Below are positions 33,814-43,074 of a stretch of 64,000 nucleotides of DNA, piece after piece. How positions within the stretch are numbered: the stretch's first letter is position 1; each line of letters starts with the position of its first letter. The position numbers were made by a program, and so were the translations under genes. The notes under the pieces are model-generated. The model was not told the origin of the DNA. It searched no databases and saw nothing but the letters and a program-made list of their open reading frames with translations. The stretch comes from Streptosporangium brasiliense (GTDB lineage: Bacteria; Actinomycetota; Actinomycetes; Streptosporangiales; Streptosporangiaceae), in NCBI RefSeq assembly GCF_030811595.1, contig NZ_JAUSRB010000002.1:4402001-4466000 (forward strand), written 5' to 3'.

Positions 33814-35757
33814 TCAGCCGGAGACCTTGACCGTGGCGGTCCGGCCGGCGCGCACGGGCACCAGGGCGACGGTGTAGCCGACGCCGTCGATCACCTTGGG
33901 CATGCCGATCATGCGGTGCCCGTCGACCTCCAGCCAGCGGTGCTTGCCCGGGAAGCGCGCCTCCCAGAAGGTCTGACGGTCGGAACCGTTCGTGAGCGTG
34001 GTCGAGGTCTGGCCGTCGTGCCGGACCGTCACCTTGCCGTCCCCGACCGGCACGTCGGCCACCTCCAGCCAGCCGATGTCGGCGGGCAGCCGCGACTGGG
34101 TGGCGACGGTGCGCCGGGGGGCGTCGGGCTGGATGCCCATCAGTCCCTCGACCGTCTGGCTGACCAGGGTGAACGACACCTCGGGGTAGTCGCCGTTGAG
34201 CCCCTGGCGCCCGACGACGTGCCTGTTCTCACGCCTGTCGTAGACGCTCTGCATCCACTTCCAGGCGGTCTCGTTGCGGTTGTGCCTGAAGAACGTGTCG
34301 GGCAGGTAGGTGAACGCCTCGATGTTGACCGGCCCCTCCGGGCCGGAGGCCTGGGTGTCGATGAAGTCGAGGTAGGCGTCGTTGCGCGGGCCGGCGTCGA
34401 TGATCCCCTTCATCGGCATGAACCAGCTGTTCTCCTTGCCGAAGCCGGTCACCGGCTCGCCGGAGACGTTGTAGGCGCGGACGAAGTCGGTGCTGCCCTC
34501 CTTCCGGCTCCAGGTGTCGTTGAAGTAGCGCCTGAGCTCGCGCGCCTTGGCCGCGTACTCCGCCGCCAGCTTCAGGTCGCGCTTGTCGACGGCGAGGTCC
34601 GCCAGCGCCTTGTACGCCTGGTACTGGGCGCCGATCCCGTCACCGGCCTCGATCAGCGGCTCGCCGTCCTCGTTGTAGCTGGCCGTACCCTGGAAGATGC
34701 CCTTGCCGGTGCCCTCGGCGACCTTGACGGAGCCGTTGGGGACGGTGCCGTCGTGCAGCTCGACGAACTCCTTGGTGGCGTGCCGGTAGTAGTCCCAGAA
34801 CACCGGGTCGTCGATGTAGGAGCGGTCGCCGCTCCAGCGGAACGCGTGGTTGGCCTTCTCGACCAGCTCGAACGTGGCCGGCACCTCGCGCACGAAGTTG
34901 GTCGGGCTCCTGTAGTCGATGTCGAGGTAGGTGGAGGCGTCGAAGTTGAGGGCCCACACCGGGTAGTACTTGTGCTCCTCGGTGGCCGAGGCGGCGAACG
35001 AGCGGAGCATCGCCTTGTTCTCGGCCGCCAGGCCGAGGATGTGCGCTCCGGCCAGCTGGTGGGCGAAGTCGCGGGAGTAGTAGCCGCTGCGGTGGGCGTA
35101 TCCGGCCCAGTAGGAGGAGACGTAGCTGCCCTCGCCGGTGCCGGCGGGCTTGCGCTCGTCGACGTTGAGCGGGCCGGGGACGCCGTTCTGATGCACCCAG
35201 CTGCCCGCCTTGGCCTTGGCCCAGCCGAACATCTCCACGATCTTGGCGTTGGACGAGCTCACGCGGGGCCCGGCGGTCGCGCCGGGCGAGACCATCACGT
35301 CGTCGGCGTTCACCCAGCCGGAACCGGAGCCGAACACGATCCCCAGACGGTCGCCCTCGGCGAGTTCCACGTCGGAGACGGTGTAGCGGGTGTAGGTGGA
35401 GCGGGCCGGCAGGGTCACGGAGCCGGCGGCGGCGCCGTTGCGCAGCACGGTGAAGGTACCGCCCGCGCCGCCGGTGGCGATCCAGGCGGAGACGGAGTAG
35501 CGGCCCGCGGCGGGGGCGACGACGGTCTGGCTGATGCTCCTGCCCTCACCGGAGTCGAGGTAGATCAGCTTGGTGCCGCCGTGCGGCAGGTTGGTGGCGA
35601 CTCCGGTGCCGGAGGTGAACGTCCAGCCTTCGACGCCCTTCTCGAAGCCGGGGTTGACCACGACGAGCGGGCCGCCCGCCGCCGCCTGGGCCGGGGTCAG
35701 GGCCGCGGCGGCGAGAAGGGAGGAGCCGAGCAGGACGGATAACGCGATGTACCTCAT
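33814..35757 (-). CDS. Secreted glycoside hydrolase-like protein with N-terminal carbohydrate-binding domain
   Basis: 647 aa. Signal peptide at residues 1-26 (LLGSSLLAAAALTPAQAA). Residues about 30-155 form a jelly-roll CBM (NPGFEKGVEGWTFTSGTG, SISQTVVAPAAGRYSVSAWI). The remainder resembles an (alpha/alpha)6-barrel hydrolase (WDYYRHATKEF, GDGIGAQYQAYKALADLA, SWFMPMKGIIDAGPRND, GLNGDYPEVSFTLVSQTVEGLMG) with a C-terminal beta domain. The exact GH family is not clear. GGGAGACACCC precedes ATG 35757. It follows the LacI gene by 77 bases and probably releases sugars for the adjacent ABC importer. Confidence 0.75.
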   Translation of the reverse strand: MRYIALSVLLGSSLLAAAALTPAQAAAGGPLVVVNPGFEKGVEGWTFTSGTGVATNLPHGGTKLIYLDSGEGRSISQTVVAPAAGRYSVSAWIATGGAGGTFTVLRNGAAAGSVTLPARSTYTRYTVSDVELAEGDRLGIVFGSGSGWVNADDVMVSPGATAGPRVSSSNAKIVEMFGWAKAKAGSWVHQNGVPGPLNVDERKPAGTGEGSYVSSYWAGYAHRSGYYSRDFAHQLAGAHILGLAAENKAMLRSFAASATEEHKYYPVWALNFDASTYLDIDYRSPTNFVREVPATFELVEKANHAFRWSGDRSYIDDPVFWDYYRHATKEFVELHDGTVPNGSVKVAEGTGKGIFQGTASYNEDGEPLIEAGDGIGAQYQAYKALADLAVDKRDLKLAAEYAAKARELRRYFNDTWSRKEGSTDFVRAYNVSGEPVTGFGKENSWFMPMKGIIDAGPRNDAYLDFIDTQASGPEGPVNIEAFTYLPDTFFRHNRNETAWKWMQSVYDRRENRHVVGRQGLNGDYPEVSFTLVSQTVEGLMGIQPDAPRRTVATQSRLPADIGWLEVADVPVGDGKVTVRHDGQTSTTLTNGSDRQTFWEARFPGKHRWLEVDGHRMIGMPKVIDGVGYTVALVPVRAGRTATVKVSG

Positions 35758-35834
35758 GGGTGTCTCCCGATTCAGGGGGTGATCGGATGAATCTCAGGCG
35801 ATCAACGGTGAGATGAGGTGAAAATTCGAGAAAA

Positions 35835-36830
35835 TCAGGCGGAGCGCGGCGGCGCCGTCGACGCCCGCACCACCAGCTCCGGACTGAACAGAAGCTCGCC
35901 CGGCGGCACCTCGCGGTTGCTCACCAGGGCGACCACGCTACGGGCCACTTCCTTGGCCAGGCGGTCGACGGGCTGCCGGACCGTGGTCAGCGGCGGATCG
36001 ACGAACTCCATGATCATCGAGCCGTCGTAACCCACGACCGAGACGTCGCCGGGCACGGACAGCCCCTCCCTGCGCACGCCCCGTATAGCGCCCAGCGCCA
36101 TGAAGTCGCTGGCCGCGACGATCGCGGTGACATCCTGCCTGAGCAGGGTGGACGTGGCCGACTGGCCGCCCTCGATCGTGTAGTACTGCCGGACTACCCA
36201 CTGGTCCGGGTCCTCCACCCCGCGCCGCTCCAGCGCGGCGAGGAATCCCTCGACCCGGCGATCGGCGGGCCGGTTGCCGACGGGACCGGCGGCCATGCCG
36301 ACCCTGCGGTGCCCCAGCGAGAACAGGTGCTCCACGGCCAGCTCGGCGGCGAGGTGGTCGTCCGTGGAGAAGACCGGCGCGTCGTGCCCCTCGAAGCCGC
36401 CGTTGACCCCCACGAACGGGATCCGCCTCGCGGCCAGCACGTTGTATGTCTCGGGATCGGCGTTCTCGATGGTGTTGCTGGCCGACAGGAACACCACCCC
36501 GGCGACACCGTGGTCGGCCAGCGCGGTCACGAACTCGCGCTCCTGGATGCCGCCGGGCAGGGCGGGGCAGAGCACGCCCTTGAGCCCGTGCGGTGCCAGC
36601 GCGGCCTCGATCAGCTCGGCGACATCGGCGAAGAACGGGTTGGACAGCCACGGCGTTATCACCGCGACGATCTGCCCCCGGGTGGAGCGCTCGTAGCCCA
36701 GCTCCGCCATGGCCCGCTCGACGGCCTCGCGGGTCTTGGCGGAGACACCGGAGCGGCGGTTGATGACCCGGCTGACCGTGGCCTCGCTCACGTCAGCCCG
36801 CGCCGCCACCTCGGTGATGCCGATCTTCAC
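35835..36830 (-). CDS. LacI-family transcriptional regulator
   Basis: 331 aa from GTG 36830, which overlaps the GH stop (GTGA); an upstream ATG at 36881 would add unlikely residues. HTH at the N-terminus: ITEVAARADVSEATVSRVINRRSGVSAKTREAV, followed by the hinge and a periplasmic-binding-protein-like sensor domain (SNPFFADVAELIEAAL, VVGYDGSMIMEFVDPPLTTVRQP). Likely represses the sugar operon it ends, using the operator over the binding-protein promoter. Confidence 0.93.
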   Translation of the reverse strand: MKIGITEVAARADVSEATVSRVINRRSGVSAKTREAVERAMAELGYERSTRGQIVAVITPWLSNPFFADVAELIEAALAPHGLKGVLCPALPGGIQEREFVTALADHGVAGVVFLSASNTIENADPETYNVLAARRIPFVGVNGGFEGHDAPVFSTDDHLAAELAVEHLFSLGHRRVGMAAGPVGNRPADRRVEGFLAALERRGVEDPDQWVVRQYYTIEGGQSATSTLLRQDVTAIVAASDFMALGAIRGVRREGLSVPGDVSVVGYDGSMIMEFVDPPLTTVRQPVDRLAKEVARSVVALVSNREVPPGELLFSPELVVRASTAPPRSA

Positions 36831-38575
36831 TGGGTCTCCTCCAGAGTCGCCAGGCCCGAGGGCGGGACGGCCAGCGCGCACAGGCCGGGCTCAAGCCGCC
36901 GCTCCACCCGCTCGATCATAGATCCAGCCGCACCGTAGACGATCAGCTCTACCGTGATTCCCGGTCCTGTGACGTCGAGGACGAGGCGTTCCGCGGCGGT
37001 GCCGTTGACGAGCGTGATCCGCCGGTGCCGCGCGGTGTCCAGCGTGGCCACCCGGTCGGCGCTGACAGTGATCACGCAGTCTTCTCCCCGCGACGCCGTG
37101 ATGACCGGGTACAGCTCGTCGGGGCGGCCCGGCTCCACCTCACCGTCGAGCAGGAGAGGCCGCAGCCTGCGCCACTGGCCGAGCCAGAACGCCACCATCC
37201 GCCGGTGCTCCTCGCTGAGCCCGGCGAGTCTCACGGAGATCTGGGGCACGGCGTGCAGCGGGCCGATGAGCTGGCGCGCGGCGCTCCGCGCCTCCCCCTC
37301 AGGGTCCCACATCAGCATGTCGGCGTGGACGGCCCCGCGCACGGAGAGCAGGCCGACGTCGATCGTACGGACCCGGTTGGCGGTCGCGTCGGCCGGGCAG
37401 TCGTCGGCCCGGAGCATGTTGCCGAAGGGCGCCATGCCCGGCCCGACGTACGGCTGGCGCAGCTCGATGAGCACGTCGGGCCGGATGGCCTCGAGCGCGG
37501 CCTGAAGCTCGGTCAGCAGCACGTTCATGGCGGTGCCGACGTCGGGGATGTCCGCGCCGTGTGCGGGCGCGCCCGCGTAGACCATGACCTCGTCCAAGAA
37601 GTCGATCTTGAGTCCGTCGAGCCCGTGGTCGGCGACCAGCGAGGCGCACAGCTCGACCACGTGCCGCCTGACCTCGGGCCTACGCGGGTCGAGCACCTGC
37701 GCGCCCGGCACACCGGCCGGAGCCGGAGCGTAGGGCGACAGTTCTGGGAAGCATTCGGCTTCCGGGCCCAGGAGCAGCGGGGCGACCCAGAGGAGATACT
37801 TCAGCCCGAACTCCCGAACTCGGGCGACGTGTCCCGCGAGGTCCGGGAACTTCGTCTTGTCCGGACGCCAGTCCCCTACGCCCGGATAGCCTCGCCCGTT
37901 CCCCAGCTCCTGCCATCCGTCGTCGATGATGATCACGCCGCAGCCCAGTTCCGCCGCCAGCGCCGCCTCGGCCTCGATGGCCGACTCCTCGACGTCCTGG
38001 GTGAAGCTGTACCAGGTGGAGTAGACCGGCAGCCGCGCGGCCTCGGGCACGGGCGCCGGTCCCGCCCCCAGCCAGGTCCGCAGCCCGCGCATCGCCGCCG
38101 CGACAGACGGAGCCGTCCTGGCGAAGACCATCTTGTACGGCGAGGCGCTCGCGGGCACGGTCAGGTGCACGACGAAGGTCTTGTTCTCCTCGGAGACGCC
38201 GAAGCGCATCACGGTCTCCGGAACCGGATCGACGGCGGCGAAGGCGAGCAGCGTGCGGCCGGCGCTGTCGTACAGGCAGCCCGCGGCGGCCCCCTCGACC
38301 AGCGACACGTGCGCCAGGCCCGCCCAGTCGGCGACGAGCGGGCGGCTCCAGGAGCGGGTGGGGTGCCAGAACCCCACCGTGTCGCCCAGCGGGACCGAGA
38401 GCCGGATCTCCGTCTCCCCGTCGGAGCGGACCTCCAGCAGGTCGGGGCCGTCCTGCTGTGCGGTCAGCTCCCAGCTCGCCGACGCGCCCGGCGTATGCGT
38501 CAGAACGGCCAGCCGTACGTCGTCGAGCAGGTGCTCGGTTGGCGCGGGCGCGAGCCCGGCGGTCGTGACACTCAC
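36827..38575 (-). CDS. Clan GH-D glycoside hydrolase, alpha-galactosidase-like (GH36/GH27)
   Basis: 582 aa intracellular enzyme with no signal. N-terminal beta-sandwich, then a (beta/alpha)8 barrel: STWYSFTQDVEESAIEAEA, GCGVIIIDDGWQ, nucleophile Asp in HGLDGLKIDFLDE, and probable acid/base Asp in GNMLRADDCPAD, plus a C-terminal beta domain. Retaining hydrolases of this clan release alpha-galactose or related alpha-sugars. GTG start 38575 overlaps the permease stop; the frame upstream is only the antisense of permease coding. Would cleave the oligosaccharide brought in by the ABC importer. Confidence 0.85.
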   Translation of the reverse strand: MSVTTAGLAPAPTEHLLDDVRLAVLTHTPGASASWELTAQQDGPDLLEVRSDGETEIRLSVPLGDTVGFWHPTRSWSRPLVADWAGLAHVSLVEGAAAGCLYDSAGRTLLAFAAVDPVPETVMRFGVSEENKTFVVHLTVPASASPYKMVFARTAPSVAAAMRGLRTWLGAGPAPVPEAARLPVYSTWYSFTQDVEESAIEAEAALAAELGCGVIIIDDGWQELGNGRGYPGVGDWRPDKTKFPDLAGHVARVREFGLKYLLWVAPLLLGPEAECFPELSPYAPAPAGVPGAQVLDPRRPEVRRHVVELCASLVADHGLDGLKIDFLDEVMVYAGAPAHGADIPDVGTAMNVLLTELQAALEAIRPDVLIELRQPYVGPGMAPFGNMLRADDCPADATANRVRTIDVGLLSVRGAVHADMLMWDPEGEARSAARQLIGPLHAVPQISVRLAGLSEEHRRMVAFWLGQWRRLRPLLLDGEVEPGRPDELYPVITASRGEDCVITVSADRVATLDTARHRRITLVNGTAAERLVLDVTGPGITVELIVYGAAGSMIERVERRLEPGLCALAVPPSGLATLEETQ

Positions 38576-39399
38576 TCTTTCACCGCTCCTGCGAGAAGTC
38601 CGGACACGAAGTGTCGTTGAAGTAGAAGGAAGAGCAGGGCCATCGGGAGCGCGGCGACGGCCGTTCCGGCGAGGATCTGGCCGTAGTCGGTCTCGGTGGC
38701 GCCCTGCAGGGAGGCGATCGCGAGCGGGATCGTGTAGGCGTCCCGGGTCCGCAGCGCGATCAAGGGCCAGACGAAGTCGTTCCACTGGTAGAGGAACAGG
38801 TAGATGCCCAGAGCGGCGAGAGCCGGTCGCATCGGCGGCAGCACCACGCGGACGAACAGCCGCAGTTCCCCGCAGCCGTCGACCCGGCCCGCGGCCAGCA
38901 GTTCGTCGGGCAGCGCGGACATCGACTGCCGCATCAGGAAGATGCCGAACGGCAGCGCGAGGTTGGGCAGCACGATCGCCTGGTATGTGTTGAGCCAGTC
39001 GAGCGCCAGCATCATCTTGAACAGTGGTACGAGCGTGACCTGGCTGGGGATGACGAGGCCGAGCATCAGCAGGCCGAAGAGGAACTCCTTGCCGCGAAAG
39101 TCGTACTTGGCGAAGCCGTACCCCGCCATCGTGCACACCAGGCCGGCCAGCACCGTGTAGATCGTGGAGATCAGCACCGAGTTGAGCACCACCCGGCTGA
39201 AGCCGATGCTGGCCTCCAGATTGGCGAGGTTCTCCAGCAGGTGCCCACCCGGCAGCAACGGCGGCGGGCTGTCGAAGACCTCGGCCGTGCTGTGCGTGCT
39301 GCCCACGACCAGCCAGTAGAACGGCACCAGCACCACGGTGACGGCGATCAGCAGCGACGACGTCAGCATGACGCCGCCCACCGCGTTTCTGCGGTTCAC
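38572..39399 (-). CDS. Sugar ABC transporter permease (MalG-type, CUT1)
   Basis: 275 aa, six membrane helices. GTG start 39399 in the stop of the previous permease (GTGA). The EAA loop for contact with the ATPase is DELLAAGRVDGCGELRLFVRVVLP. The pair forms the membrane channel of a CUT1 oligosaccharide importer; the ATPase is not encoded here, so a shared MsiK-type ATPase is expected. Confidence 0.92.
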   Translation of the reverse strand: MNRRNAVGGVMLTSSLLIAVTVVLVPFYWLVVGSTHSTAEVFDSPPPLLPGGHLLENLANLEASIGFSRVVLNSVLISTIYTVLAGLVCTMAGYGFAKYDFRGKEFLFGLLMLGLVIPSQVTLVPLFKMMLALDWLNTYQAIVLPNLALPFGIFLMRQSMSALPDELLAAGRVDGCGELRLFVRVVLPPMRPALAALGIYLFLYQWNDFVWPLIALRTRDAYTIPLAIASLQGATETDYGQILAGTAVAALPMALLFLLLQRHFVSGLLAGAVKE

Positions 39400-40319
39400 G
39401 ACTTGTCTCCCAGGAAGCGGAACTGCACGATGCCGAGGAACCCGATGATCACGGCGAGTGCGTAGGCGATGGCCGAGGCGTAGCCGAAGTCGAAGAACTT
39501 GAAACCGTTGTTGTAGAGGTAGAGACCCAGGGTCAGCGTGCTGTTGTCGGGGCCGCCGTTGGTGAGGACGTACGGCTCGTCGAACAGCTGCAACGTGCCG
39601 ATCGTGGACATGACCAGCGTGAGCAGGACGACCGGGCGCAATCCCGGCAGGGTCACGTGCCTGAACCTCTTCCACGCGTTCGCCCCGTCCACGGCAGCCG
39701 CGTCGTAGTGGTCCCTGGGCAGCGCCTGCAGCCTCGACAGGAAGATCACCGCGTTGTAGCCGGTGTAGTGCCAGGTGAGGGCCAGGCCCAGGGCGATCCG
39801 CGCCCAGAGCGTGTCGGCCAGCCACGGCACCGCCGGGATGCCGGCGAGCCCGAGGAACCAGTTGACCAGGCCGGACTGCGGGTTGAGCAGGACGGCGAAG
39901 AGGACGCCGTATGCCACGAGCCCCGTCACCATCGGAAGGAAGAAGCCGAGCCGTATGAAGGCGCGGAACCTCAGCAGCGCCGAACCGAACGCCACAGCCA
40001 GTCCGATCGCGATGGCCAGCATCAGCGGCACCTGGACGACGAGGATGACGCCGGTGTTGCGCAACGCGGTCCAGAACAGCGGATCTCTGAGGAGCCGCTC
40101 GTAGTTGGCCGTCCCGGCGAAGCTCTGCAGCGCCCCGTCGGTCCGGAAGAGGCTCAGCCAGAACGACCACGCGATCGGGTACAGCTTGAAGACCGCGAAC
40201 AGGGCGAGCGCGGGCAGCACGAACAGGTAGGGGGCGGCCTTCGTTCCCGGGCGGCGCACCCGCCGGGGCGTCTTGGCGGACGCCCCGGCGGTGGCCCGCT
40301 CGGAGACCACTGTGCTCAT
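39396..40319 (-). CDS. Sugar ABC transporter permease (MalF-type, CUT1)
   Basis: 307 aa from ATG 40319 (in-frame ATGs at 40340 and 40385 are alternatives; the chosen one has GAGGAG about 12 bases upstream). Six helices, EAA loop DHYDAAAVDGANAWKRFRHVTLP, and the family phrase FDEPYVLTNGGPDNST. A short stretch around the start (CTCATCAG..CGCTCACC) is repeated near 40406, a small local duplication. Confidence 0.9.
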   Translation of the reverse strand: MSTVVSERATAGASAKTPRRVRRPGTKAAPYLFVLPALALFAVFKLYPIAWSFWLSLFRTDGALQSFAGTANYERLLRDPLFWTALRNTGVILVVQVPLMLAIAIGLAVAFGSALLRFRAFIRLGFFLPMVTGLVAYGVLFAVLLNPQSGLVNWFLGLAGIPAVPWLADTLWARIALGLALTWHYTGYNAVIFLSRLQALPRDHYDAAAVDGANAWKRFRHVTLPGLRPVVLLTLVMSTIGTLQLFDEPYVLTNGGPDNSTLTLGLYLYNNGFKFFDFGYASAIAYALAVIIGFLGIVQFRFLGDKS

Positions 40320-40441
40320 CAGTCGCTCACCACTCCTCATCCGCTCCGCGGACGGCCCCGTCCCTCGGCCGGCCACCGCGCTCACTGCGCCGGGTCCGCT
40401 CCGTACTCATCAGCCGCTCACCCACCCTGGCTTCCCCGCCG

Positions 40442-41785
40442 TCATCGCAGGACCGTGCGGCCGGTCTGCTGGGCGATCAGGTCCGCCGCCTCCTTGAGGA
40501 CCGTGGCCGGGTCCGCGCCCTTGAGCAGCACCTTGCTCTGCGCGTCGGTGACGGCCTTCAGCGCGCGGGAGTAGTCGGCGGTGTAGTTCGTCACGTAGGA
40601 CGGCTGCTTGAGGGCGTCGAGGAAGATCTCACCCTTCTTCTGGCCGCTGAAGAACGCCGACTCCTCGTGGAAGACCGGGTCGTCGTAGGCGGCCAGGAGG
40701 GCGGGCGCGATGCCCTTCTCCTTGTAGATCTTCACCTGCGACTCCGGCCTGGTCAGCACGTACTCCGCGAAGGCGAACGCGGCGGCCTTGGCTTTGCTGG
40801 TGTTGGCGACGGCCAGGTGGGTGGAGTTGACGGTCGCGGAGACCTTGCCGCCGGGAGTGACCGCCGGAGGGAGACGGACCTTCCACTTGCCCTTCTCACC
40901 GGGCACGGTCTCCTCGATGATGCCGCCGAACCAGGTCGGCATCGCCTGCACCGCGACGGCGCCCTTCTTGATCGAGCTGATCATCGCGTTCCAGCCGCCC
41001 GCGGTGTCGGCCACCAGGCCCGCGTCGTTCAGCTTCTTGATGATCGTCATGGCGGTGATCGCCTGGGGCGTGTCGAGCGTGATGTTGCCCTGCATGTCGA
41101 AGTAGAAGCTGTCCTGGAGCTGCAGGAGCGTCTGGAAGAAGCCGGCCGAGTCGCCCACCGAGGCCGGCTTGTCGATGCCGATCAGCTGGACGCCGGTCTT
41201 CTCCTTGAGCTTGATGCCCGCCTCGATGACCTCGTCCCAGGTCCGCAGGGCCTCGACGTCGACACCGGCCTTCTCGAACAGGTCGGCCCGGTAGTAGAAA
41301 CCGGCCGAGTTCGCCTCCCACGGCAGGGCGTAGACCTTGCCGTCACGGCTCACCGTCTCCCACATGCCCTGGGCGAACTTGCCCTTGTGCTTGTCCGCGC
41401 CGAGCGGCACGAGGTCGGCCAGGCCGCCCGGGAACTTCTCGATGTAGGCGGGCAGGTAGTCGACGCCGATGTGAAGCACGTCGCCCAGCCCCTGACCACC
41501 GGCCGCGAGGCCCGAAGTGATCTTGTCCCAGATGGCCGGGTTGCCGATGTCCTGGACGTCGACCTTGATACCGGGGAACTCCTTCGTGAAGTCCGGCACC
41601 AGCGCCTTCATCATCGCGGCGGGGCCCTGCCAGCTCCACACGGTGATTTCACCGGTGGCGGCGGTGCCGGTCGGGCCGACGGGCGCGGGGGCGGCCGTGG
41701 AGCCCGCGCCACAGGCGGTGAGGACCGTGCTCCCGGCGGCCAAGGCGCCGAGCTGGAGGAAACGGCGGCGGTCGAGGTGGGCCAT
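40442..41785 (-). CDS. Sugar ABC transporter substrate-binding lipoprotein
   Basis: 447 aa. Tat-type signal with RRRFLQLG and lipobox LTAC at C25, so a Tat-exported lipoprotein on the membrane's outer face. Type 1 extracellular binding fold (EITVWSWQGPAAMMKALVPDF, GVDYLPAYIEKFPGGLADLVPL). Captures an oligosaccharide for the two permeases downstream. First gene of the operon; CAGGAGG precedes ATG 41785. Confidence 0.93.
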   Translation of the reverse strand: MAHLDRRRFLQLGALAAGSTVLTACGAGSTAAPAPVGPTGTAATGEITVWSWQGPAAMMKALVPDFTKEFPGIKVDVQDIGNPAIWDKITSGLAAGGQGLGDVLHIGVDYLPAYIEKFPGGLADLVPLGADKHKGKFAQGMWETVSRDGKVYALPWEANSAGFYYRADLFEKAGVDVEALRTWDEVIEAGIKLKEKTGVQLIGIDKPASVGDSAGFFQTLLQLQDSFYFDMQGNITLDTPQAITAMTIIKKLNDAGLVADTAGGWNAMISSIKKGAVAVQAMPTWFGGIIEETVPGEKGKWKVRLPPAVTPGGKVSATVNSTHLAVANTSKAKAAAFAFAEYVLTRPESQVKIYKEKGIAPALLAAYDDPVFHEESAFFSGQKKGEIFLDALKQPSYVTNYTADYSRALKAVTDAQSKVLLKGADPATVLKEAADLIAQQTGRTVLR

Positions 41786-41826
41786 GTGCGGCCTCCTGGG
41801 GGGTGCGTGCGATTGGCCTGACGCGC

Positions 41827-41860
41827 TGGAACGTTACCCCCATGTTTTGGGCGATTGCAA
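41827..41860 (-). promoter_or_regulatory. Promoter with LacI-type operator for the sugar operon
   Basis: On the leftward strand, -35 TTGCAA (41855-41860) and -10 TAACGT (41831-41836) are 18 bases apart. TGGAACGTTACC at 41827-41838 matches the LacI-family consensus TGGAACGTTCCA at 10 of 12 positions and lies across the -10, ideal for repression. The LacI gene is the fifth gene of this operon. Confidence 0.55.
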
Positions 41861-42331
41861 TAATTGAATGAAAGATTTCAGTAGGCTGTGAGTGCACTCC
41901 TGCAACTTCTGTGGGACCGCGAATGGCGGAACCGGCTCCCCTGAGGCCTGAGGGGGGGCGAACACTCGCCGGTCGCTCCGTTCGGACGAGTGCAATGGAC
42001 ACCCGCGAGGGGAAGACGGGGGTGGACCTGCAGCGGGGCCGTTCCGTAGGGTAAGCGCATTCCCGCAGGTCTGGGGCACCGGATAAGGCGTGCGCGGAGG
42101 CGTCGGCGTACGTTCCGGTACCGACGCGGCTCGCTTCCGATCTTTGGTTCCGAGGGCGGGTGCCGTCAGCGGCATAAGCACAGCGGGCTCGGCGTCCACC
42201 TGCTCCGGGGCCGCTACGTACGGGCGGGGAGGCGGCCCGGGGTCTCGATACACGATCACACGTCACCGCCCCCGTCCACCGCCCGGCCGGGGCGGAGGGG
42301 CGCTGATCGGGCGCCTGTCCTTTCCTGCTGG
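41861..42331. other. Stretch without a gene
   Basis: About 470 bases between the sugar-operon promoter and the conserved hypothetical gene. The short frames on both strands look like antisense noise; no domain or ribosome site was found. The left end (41861-41890) is AT-rich and may hold further regulatory sequence. Confidence 0.45.
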
Positions 42332-42793
42332 TCAGGGGCGAGCAGGTGGCCGGCTGGTGTCCTGTCTGTCGCGGCTCCAGATTTCGGTGCATCGGGGGAG
42401 GTCTTCGATGCCTCCGCCTTCGGGGATCATGCCCCAGAGGAAGGGGATCAGGTATTGGGGTGGTCCGCCCAGGAGCACGGCCAGTTCGTTCTCGGTGACG
42501 GCGAGGGCGAATGCCGGGCCTCGCTGCCCGGGGTCCCAGCCCTGTTCGAGGGCCCGCCGGATGCAGCCGGCGACGAGGACGGGCCGGACCGCGATCGTGC
42601 GCTCCCCGTCCCAGTTGTCCGGCCGGGCGCAGGGGAGCGACACCACGAGAACGCGCCCCGGCGCCTCGGCCCGCTCGACGGCGACGGTGAGGGGAGTCCA
42701 GCCGTTGCCCTGGGAGTAGGTGGGCCTGTGCCCGATACGCCAGCGGAAGGCGGTGCCGTCGACGGTGATGGGCCGTGAGCCCTTTCTGGGCAT
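42332..42793 (-). CDS. Conserved actinobacterial hypothetical protein
   Basis: 153 aa from ATG 42793 with GGAGG about 10 bases upstream. N-terminal pattern MPRKGSRPITVDGTAFRWRI and PTYSQGNGWTPLTVAVERAE, followed by LVVSLPCARPDNW, is shared by a family seen widely in actinobacteria. No membrane helix or known catalytic motif. Function unknown. Confidence 0.75.
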   Translation of the reverse strand: MPRKGSRPITVDGTAFRWRIGHRPTYSQGNGWTPLTVAVERAEAPGRVLVVSLPCARPDNWDGERTIAVRPVLVAGCIRRALEQGWDPGQRGPAFALAVTENELAVLLGGPPQYLIPFLWGMIPEGGGIEDLPRCTEIWSRDRQDTSRPPARP

Positions 42794-43074
42794 CGTCACG
42801 GGCGCCTCCAAGCTTCTGCTCTGTTCCGTCGCTGTTCCGTAGGGGCACCGGAAGCGGCGAGAAGCGACGTGAGATGCCCGTAAGCGTAATCTCTGCCCAT
42901 CCTCATGATCGAGCTGTTTCCGCAGGCGGCCTGATCACGCATCGGAGATCATCGAGCCCCTTCAGTACAGCTAGCCCTACCAACGGATGGGGGCTTACTG
43001 GCTCGCGCCCGGAATGTCCGAGTCTCTAGCGTGGGATCCGAGCAAACAGTGGATCCTGAAACGGGGGACGACAG

